Notes under the pieces: model-generated
Databases searched by the model: none
What the model was told of the DNA's origin: nothing
What the model saw: only the letters and a program-made list of their open reading frames with translations
Made by a program: the position numbers and the translations under genes
Shown here: one piece after another, positions 57,000-64,000 of the stretch
Layout: the number at the start of each line of letters is the position of its first letter
Position numbering within the stretch: position 1 is the first letter of the stretch
Assembly: GCA_034440615.1 (NCBI GenBank)
Contig: JAOTOM010002963.1
Coordinates: forward strand, 62,001 to 126,000
Direction: 5' to 3'
DNA: 64,000 bases
Origin: Ashinkailepas kermadecensis
Taxonomy: Eukaryota; Arthropoda; Thecostraca; Neolepadidae

Positions 57000-57790
57000 C
57001 TACAATGCTCCTGCTAGTTTGGTGGCGTACAGATAGTCCGATAGTAATTGGAGGAGATCGGGGTGTTTGTCACCTGGAAGCGATGAAAGCGCGAAGGTGA
57101 TGCCCTCTTTTTGGCAGAAAGCCTCAGTAGTTGTCTTTGAGCATCAAAGCTACTACAGTCTAGCAGGAAGTGGCCTATGTTTAATGTGGTGTTGCAGGTG
57201 TCGCAGTGAGGTGTTGCAAAATGGTCATCCTGGCTGTGTAATGTTCAGGCTGTGTAAGCTTTGATGCAACCAGTTCTAAGTCTAGTGAAGGTGACTTCCT
57301 TTTGGCGGTGCGATTGATTTGGTGTGTTCCATGTGCCTGACATTAAATTGATGTTATAGTTGTGGTTGGAGTGGTGAGGTGTGGAGCTGTGTTGTGTTCA
57401 TGTCTCGTGGTGATGCTTACGTATGTCGCGTAGGATGGCTTTACAGTCTATCGAGTAGTTTATGCTGGGGTAAGTGGTTAATGCCAAGGCTTACTTTGCC
57501 AGCCCATCTGCTTGCTCATTCTCTGGAATGTCTGGTGGGGGTAGTCGTGAGTGCTGCTGCTTGACTGAATGACTGACTTGGTGTCTGAACAAATCACAAC
57601 GTTTCTTGTTTTGCACCGTTGTGATATGGAGATGGCGGCCAATACGGTCGCCACTTTAGTGGCGAAGATGGAAAGGGTGTCCGGTAGACGCTTGGAAAGC
57701 CTGAAGCCTTGTCCAATAATTTATATACCCACTTTCTCCTTGTGCTTTGACCCATCCGAGACTACGAGTGCCTTGTGGTCGTTGGGGGCG
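57000..57790 (-). pseudogene. Non-LTR retrotransposon ORF2: RNase H and C-terminal zinc knuckle
   Basis: Minus strand, in order: VVSDGSKHKEKVG (first RNase H strand with its D, about 57750); RLSKRLPDTLSIFATKVATV (about 57650, where the usual catalytic E of FTAE is replaced); NVVICSDTKSVIQ (about 57590, with D); IPENEQADGLAK (about 57500, the HVGI.GNE.AD.LAK block); VTFTRLRTGC; and CDTCNTTLNIGHFLLDCSSF, a C-x2-C-x7-H-x4-C knuckle (57155-57208). It ends YLYATKLAGAL-stop at 57000. RNase H plus this knuckle is typical of I/Jockey/R1-group elements. Stops (for example 57491-57493), frameshifts and an internal deletion between SDTKS and IPENE show it is dead. No RT domain was recognised upstream, at 57800-58240. 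Confidence 0.85.
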
Positions 57791-58859
57791 GCATATTTGT
57801 GGTCGTTGGGGGCGGCACATTCGTTGAAATGGCAAATGATTTCAGTCGGCGTTATATCCGACTTCTTTTCCGAGATCAATTACTCGACCTTCGGCTGATT
57901 GTGGGCAAAGAAAGGCCTGGTGGGCGGGCGAGCCGCAGTGGTTGGCATTGTGAGGTTGAGGTCTGAAAGAGCCGTGGCAATTTGGATATTAAACGGAGCG
58001 AGCTTTCGCCCAAACCGGCTATTGTCGTATCAATCAGACCCCAGGCTTCGCTGTGCCAGGGTGGTTTTCAGTGGATTTGATTTTGGTGCCGTAACAGAAC
58101 AGCTGTTGCGGCATCCTGAAGCGGAGGGTAGGGGTGTGTTGGTGGTCTGTACACCATAAGTTCCGCCCGCCGCGTCCGCCTGGCGGTGGAGGTAGATTCG
58201 GTCCGCGAGCACGGGGTTTCCGGTTGCTTGGAGCATAGTTTCCCTCCTTAGTTATGCATAATTGGATTCATCAGTCTGGTGTCATTGTGTGCTGTTTTTT
58301 ATGTTTTACATTTTGATAGTTTGCAGCATATTAATTTAACACTCGTGTAGCCTATTACTCGTCAGCTTAGTTTCCTCAGTTTACGACAGAGGCAGGCGCC
58401 GCGATCGCGCTCTCTGTCTGACCCACGGGCGACCGGGAAAGGTCGCGCGTCAGCCTCGCACTGAACATGGTATGCACTTCTCGCCCGTTACCACGCGCGG
58501 TGGCGTCGCCACGGAATTCTTCCAGGGGGGCGGGAAGGTCGAAAGGGGGCCTCCTGCTCCCCGAAAGGGGGCCTCCATTGTGTTAGGGTCTCATATTGTT
58601 TTTAGGCTCTTACTATGGTTCGATAATGGGGAACATGATTTCATATTGGTGTTTTGTTTGTTCTTGGCATAGTGCATCATTTACTCAAAACGCAATAGCA
58701 CTAATCATTTTCGCTGAAAACTGGGCCATACCAGGGTATAAATAAGTAATATTTGGATAAATACCTAAGTGCCAAAACAAACCAACGTCTCAATGCTTTC
58801 TCGACCATAAGAATCTTCCCGCTGGCCTCTAGATTGCAGCGAGCTGGCGGGGCTGGTGC

Positions 58860-59071
58860 TAAGCATATCTTACAGATATCTGCCATTGATCAACCGACTT
58901 TTTTAAGTCCTCCAAGTCTAACTGAATATAGCTAGATTCATCACTACTGTTATTTATTTCCACCAGCTTGATGTCATAAGCAAAGCTTGAACGATAATTT
59001 CTCAGTCCTAGGACGACAATTTCGCAAAGGTGACAGCGAGAAGTGGATTGCATTGGTTTTCTGAGCGCCAT
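58860..59071 (-). pseudogene. Element H conserved frame, copy 3 (frameshifted)
   Basis: Starts MALRKPMQSTSRCHLCEIVV as in the other copies; an extra T run at about 58899-58904 shifts the frame before the CKIC pair, which persists in another frame. Confidence 0.35.
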
Positions 59072-59799
59072 CTTAGGAATTTGTTTATTTTTATAACATT
59101 TGGTGCTAGCTGCAAGGCAACTGTCACACGAGCTAAAATATATCCTCAGGGAATACATTCACGGCAAGAACAAGCATTGAACAGCAATGCATAAATGACA
59201 ATGCCACAATGCAACAATGTCAGTGCATACATAATGCAAAACTTTCAAATTCCACGCCGTCACGCCCATGGTTTTCGATGTGCTGTACCGCTTTGTAAAT
59301 GACGTTGGGAAGGTATTGAAGCTGGGAAGCTCTAATCATGCAGGCTGTAATAACAGAAAAGAAGTTTGTTGGAAGAAAATACATTTAAAAACATCATTCA
59401 TCCCATTTTATATGGGGCATGGATGTTGTTTTGTATGCTTGTGAGGGGTAATTTGTCCCCTCAATGTTGGCTTTGCCTCATGGGCGTATGCTTCGGAACA
59501 TTATTGAGGGACCAGTGGAGTACCTATATTTGCGTGAAACAGGAGGGGCAAACGGATTTGCAAGGGGGGGGGCACCTACGCCCATTGAAAAGTCCTTGGA
59601 TTTCGACCGCTATTTTGTCAAAGGGGACATTTCGAAATAATGTAAGTAGTCATCAACTAAATTGTCCTGTGGAGGGGCCTAATCTACCACTATGGTTTCT
59701 GATTAGTCGGATTTCAACTCTAACTCCACCACCCAGTTCTAAGGTTTTCTTTTGGTATCCCTTGATAAGTCACCTTACACTGCTGAAATTACACCTATA

Positions 59800-60575
59800 C
59801 CACAAAAACCGGATCGGTATCCCAAAAAATCAAGCTGGATCCCTCCAAAAAAGGAGGGATTCCAACAAATAAATGTCCGGGTCAGGAAAATGGCTCTGGA
59901 GCATCGAACATTTTTTTCCAGATGCCTTCAAAAATTGCGTATGGCACCGAAAAGCATACCGGATCTCGAAAAAGTCGAGGTGGGATAAAAAAAAACATGG
60001 CGCCAGAGGCTCGAAAAATCAGGTCGGGATTCGGACTTTAAGAAAAAAGAGATCCACAAAAATCGCGTTAAGCCCAGAAAACTGGCGTTGGGTCTCCGGA
60101 ACTACGCGCCTGGTCGCGATAAGTCGCGCTGGGACCCAGAAATTCGCACCGAAGCCCCAAAATCGTACTGGGGCCCCACAAATGTGCGTCAGAAGCCCCA
60201 AATATACACAGCTGGACCCTAAGAGTACAACGGTGCTCGAAAATACAACTAACCCTCCAAAGCGCATCGAGTCTCCCAAAAAGCGATAATGCCTTAAAAC
60301 ATGCGTTGCAGCTATAAATAAACATACCGGGAGCTCTAAAAAAAATGCACTGCAAGCTCGCAAGGGGCACAGGGGCCATGAGAACGCACAAGGGCCTGAA
60401 AAAGAGGCTGGGGCCACAAAAGGCAACATGGTTCCAAAACGTACAAAAAGACCGGGAGCTAAATGAACACATCGGGATCTTCGAAAACGCCCTGACACGT
60501 AAAAAAATACTCTGTGCGCAAAAAAAAGCAACAAAACCCTAAAACGAGCAGGGTTTCGAAAATGTATTAGGCCCA
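59800..60575 (+). repeat. Element H copy 3, left hairpin arm
   Basis: Same modules as 21222-22000, from ACCGGATCGGTATCCC to TTCGAAAATGTATTAGG. Confidence 0.85.
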
Positions 60576-61055
60576 TAATTTCAATTTAAAATGTATTACC
60601 CACTAGTTTAAGATATAAAATTTCACAATTTCAGGCATTCCATTTCATAGCACCCGGTTGCCACGACGGCAACGTCAGTGCACGTGCACACCAATCTTTC
60701 GCATTCGGTGTATTCACCACACTTCGTGCGATGCTACGGTTCCTGCTAGGCCTTCTGCGTTTTGCTAATTGCTGCCACATGATAGACTTGCGCCATATTT
60801 GACGTGATGGAATGCTTCGTCTGGGCGTTCGCTGCCAAAAGTCGATTGATTAAATTCGATCATTAGTTTCCTACTTCCCACATTTTCTGGTAGTTATGAA
60901 ATGCGGATTCCGCTGAGCTTTGATGCACTTCATATCTTTGCTGCTATCCGCCCAGATTGGCTACCGAACCGAGGCCCTGCCTCAACGTTCTTTTTTGGAC
61001 CCGTTGCGTCTTTCTGGGTCTATGATTGTGTATTATGGCTCCAATCCATTTTTGT

Positions 61056-61805
61056 TAGGGGCCTAAAACATTTTCGAACCCCCTGCTCGTTTTAGGGTTT
61101 GTTGCATTTTTGTGTACCGATGATTTTTTTAACGTGTCAGGGCGTTTTCGAAGATCCTGATGTGTTTATTTAGCGCCCGGTCTTTTTGTTTGTTTTGGAA
61201 CCATGTTGCCTTTTGCGGCCCCAGACACTTTTTTTCAGGCTCTTGTGCGTTATCATGACCCTTGTGTGCCTTGAGAGCTTCTGGTGTATTTCTTAGACCT
61301 CCCGGTATATTTATTTATGGCTGCAACGCATGTGTTAAGGCCCTGTCGCTTTTTTGTGAGACATTGTGCGCTTTGGAGGGCCAGTTGTATTTTCGGCCCC
61401 CGTTGTGCTCTTAGGGTCCCGATGTGTTTATTTTTGGCTTCTGACGCACACTTGTGGGGCCCCGGTACAATGTTGGGGCTTCGGTGCGATGTTTCTAGGT
61501 CCCAGAGCGACTTATCGCGCCCAGGCGCGTGCTTCCGGAGACCCAACCTCAGTTTTCTGGGCTCAATACGATTTTTGTGAATCTTTCCTGATTTTTTTTA
61601 CAAGTCCGAATCCCCGCCTGATATCTCGAGCCCCTGGCGCCATGTTTTTGTATCCCACCTCGATTGTTCGAGATCCGGTATGTTTTTCGGTGCCGTACGC
61701 AATTTGTGAAGGCATCTGATATGTTCGGTGCTCCAGAGCCATTTTTTACCTGGGCATTTAGTTGTTGGAATCCCTCCTTATTTTGGAGGGCTCCAGCTTG
61801 ATTTT
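61056..61805 (-). repeat. Element H copy 3, right hairpin arm
   Basis: Imperfect reverse complement of 59800-60575, from CCTAAAACATTTTCGAA to GGAGGGCTCCAGCTTGATTT. The last 20 or so bases of the arm (GGATACCGATCC) are deleted. Confidence 0.85.
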
Positions 61806-62984
61806 GTTTGTGGTCACACTGTGCTTACGTGTGGCCCGAGACGCCAATTTTTGGGAGCCTCGACTGGACTACCGACGGGAATTGTGGGTCCCGAACGCGA
61901 CATTTGGGGGGCCCGTTTCGAGTTTGTGGGACGCGTTGTATTTAGCTGTGGGCCCAACGCGATTTTGGCGGTTCCTGTTGCAATTTTTCGGGCCTCGGAG
62001 CGAGTTTTCCGGGGCTCGCCGTATTTATTTGGAGACCCATACGCGAATTATGGTGGACCGACGCGAATTTTGGTGGCCCCAGCGCGATTTTTGAGGCCCT
62101 GGCACGATTCTTGGGAGCTTATCCCTTTCAGAATGGAGGGGGCGTTTGCCCCTTTGATATAGCACTGCGGCCACTGAAGGAGGTTTTTTTTTGTCCCAGA
62201 GTGACATTCCGGTTAGGGATTGATTTTTGGGGCAGCTGCAACTTTTGGGGCCACGGCGCGACCTTCTGGGCCTCCAGTGTGATTTTCAAGGGCTGCGACG
62301 CGACTTTTTTGAATCCCATGTGATCTTTTGGGCCCTGACGTCATGTTCTTGGATCCCTAGCGCGAGCTGTAGCGGCCTCGACACTTCTGGGGGGTCCAAT
62401 GCGTTTTGGGGGCTTTTGGCGTCATTGTTGGGCCCCCAGAGTGATTATCCATGTCCGAATTGTTTTTCGTTGCTCCGGCTTCATTTGTTTTGGTCCCAAT
62501 GAGACTGTTGGGGCACGTTACGACCAGTCGTGCCTCTGGCATGATTTTCGTGGTCCGTACGTTAATTTTTGGTACCCCCAGGCTCAGCGTAATTTGCGGG
62601 TCCCAGGCCGGATCTTTTGGGGCCCATGTCGTGATTTTAAAGTACCCCGACAAGACTCCTACTATTTCTTAGGGGCTTCTTCTTGCAAATTATAGGCCTC
62701 CTGTCGCGTCTTAAGGGTCTCGTCTAATTTCCTAGAGCTTTTTTACCGGTTTTCGACGTCTCCTTGTGTGTCCTACCCTCCTCCATATTCAATGGTCCTC
62801 CTCTCCCGTATTGGAGGGCCTCCTCTTGCATTCTGGGGCCCTTTAACATGGCATGGAGCTTCCTTAGCATTCTCATTCTCAGCCAAATTAGGGGCCTCCT
62901 GCCACACCTCGTGGGCCTCCTCCTTTATCCTGACAAAGCCTTACCCGTCTTGAGGGGATCTTCAATTTTGGAAACCTCACCTCC

Positions 62985-64000
62985 TTCCATACCTGCTACC
63001 ACTCCCATCTTAAGGGCCTCCTCTCATTTCCTGGGAACTCTTTCCGGTCTTCGGAGCCTCATTTGGTCCTGGAGACCTATTGATTCTTGAGGGACTCCTC
63101 TCGAGTTCGGCAGTGGCCTCATTTTTCTTCTAGAGGCCTTCTTTTTCAAATTAGGGGCCTCCTCTCACGTCTTGGGGGCCTCCTGCTCTGCGTGTGGATT
63201 GGATCTTTATCCATCTTAAGGATGGTCTCTTATCTCTTGGTGGACTCCTCTTCTCTCCCAGGCGCCTCCTCTGCAAATTGCTGGCAACCTTTCCTATCTT
63301 CGTGGCCTTGTTATTTCCCGGGGACCTTCTAAGCCGTCTTCGAGCCTTCTTTTCCGCCTGCGAGCCATCTCTCTTATCGAATGGCCTTTCTCTCCTATTT
63401 TAGGGGCCTCCTCGTTCATCATGGGGTCTCATTCCCAATATTGTGTCGTTCTCTTCCGAATTAGGTTCCTCCTGCCACGTCTCTGGATCATTCTTTTCTA
63501 TCTCGGTGTAACCTCACCCGTTTGGGGCCTGCTTTTGCGTCTCCGAAACCTCATCTCATATCCACTGGCTTCCTTTTCCGTCTTAGGGTCTCCTCTCATA
63601 TTCTGGGGCCTCCCTCCGGTATTCGGGCCTTCTTTGCAATCCTGGTTTCCTGCGTGCCATTTTTGACACTCTCTTGATTTCTGGGGACTCCTATCCTCTC
63701 CTAGGTGACTCTTTTCAAATTAGGTGCCTCCTCTCACGTCATGGGGCCTCCTCATCTGTGTTTGGAGCCTCATTATCCTCTTATCAGGGTGCTTTTGCGT
63801 CCTAGTCCTAGATCTTCTCTTCTAGGGTCCTCCTCTTCCAAAATATGGGCCTCATCTGGCTGGTCTGGGTGGCTTTCTCTCATTCCTGCGGAGACCTTCT
63901 TACCCGTCTTGGGGCCCCTCTTGCGTCCGGAGAAATCTCCCCTATCATGTCTTAATTTTATATTGCAGGGGCATCCTCTTCCGTCTTGGGGGCCTCGTTT
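62985..64000 (+). repeat. GGCCTCC-periodic array of element H copy 3
   Basis: Same order of modules as 23795-24810 in copy 1 and 49930-50960 in copy 2, continuing past the window. Confidence 0.85.

Larger units (their letters stand above)
58498..64000. mobile_element. Element H copy 3, runs off the window
   Basis: The left end is CGGTGGCGTCGCCAC (one change from copy 1); the expected TSD is ACCACGCG (58490-58497), with the partner outside the window. It is collinear with copy 1 through the 5' part, full hairpin (59800-61805) and GGGGCCCC block. It keeps the 0.65-kb block lost in copy 1 (62330-62985), then enters the GGCCTCC array from 62985. No transposase seen in the visible 5.5 kb. Confidence 0.85.

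Overview
The window reads as nuclear DNA of a metazoan, most likely an arthropod. Short TTAGG-type runs, tRNA-headed SINEs, non-LTR retrotransposon scraps and hAT-type DNA transposons all fit, but no host gene fixes the lineage, so the placement is an inference. No intact host protein-coding gene can be supported. Open frames are short, or exist only because a tandem repeat unit is a multiple of three. The content is almost entirely repeats and transposon remains.

Layout. 1-1430: a tRNA-derived SINE with a target-site duplication (TSD), a diverged interspersed repeat and a 69-bp tandem array. 4455-6655: a 48-bp satellite interrupted by a 443-bp hAT-like MITE with an 8-bp TSD. 7187-9305: several small arrays and a TATA-bearing, LTR-like or promoter-like stretch. 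9558-10075: a reverse transcriptase (RT) remnant whose two halves face each other (5' inversion). 12390-27470: a large nested transposon complex. 29200-29332: a long near-palindrome. 31360-35058: a very regular 78-bp satellite of 47 full units, followed by a 16-bp-arm hairpin and arrays of 60, 81 and 35 bp. 39840-45565: microsatellites, 19/26-bp and 7-bp arrays and a second tRNA-like SINE. 47075-51593 and 58498-64000: two more copies of the large hAT-like element. Between them lie a 37-bp array, a SINE with a perfect 15-bp TSD, and two non-LTR ORF2 remnants (RT C-terminus; RNase H plus zinc knuckle).

The most interesting system is a family of large hAT-like elements, called element H here (19921-26659, 47075-51593, 58498-end). 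They carry TIRs close to CAGKGGCGTCGCCAC and, in the two complete copies, perfect 8-bp TSDs (ATCAGGGG, ATTCGGAC). They encode no recognisable transposase. Their interior is a giant imperfect hairpin (two arms of about 0.78 kb around a 0.48-kb loop) followed by kilobases of degenerate 20-35-bp GGCCTCC/GGGGCCCC-periodic sequence. Two other families with different ends share this plan of hAT-like termini around an internal short-period array: the MITE in the 48-bp satellite and a host element called family 2. Family 2 copy B at 16645-26907 was hit twice, only 10 bp apart, once by a 2.76-kb hAT element (17131-19894) and once by element H copy 1. A paralogous empty site in copy A near 12797-12830 confirms the reconstruction.

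Satellites, microsatellites and element boundaries are read directly from sequence. Superfamily names rest on TSD length, TIR form and motif recognition. Functional ideas (dsRNA or small RNA from hairpins, transposition by a partner elsewhere) are inference.
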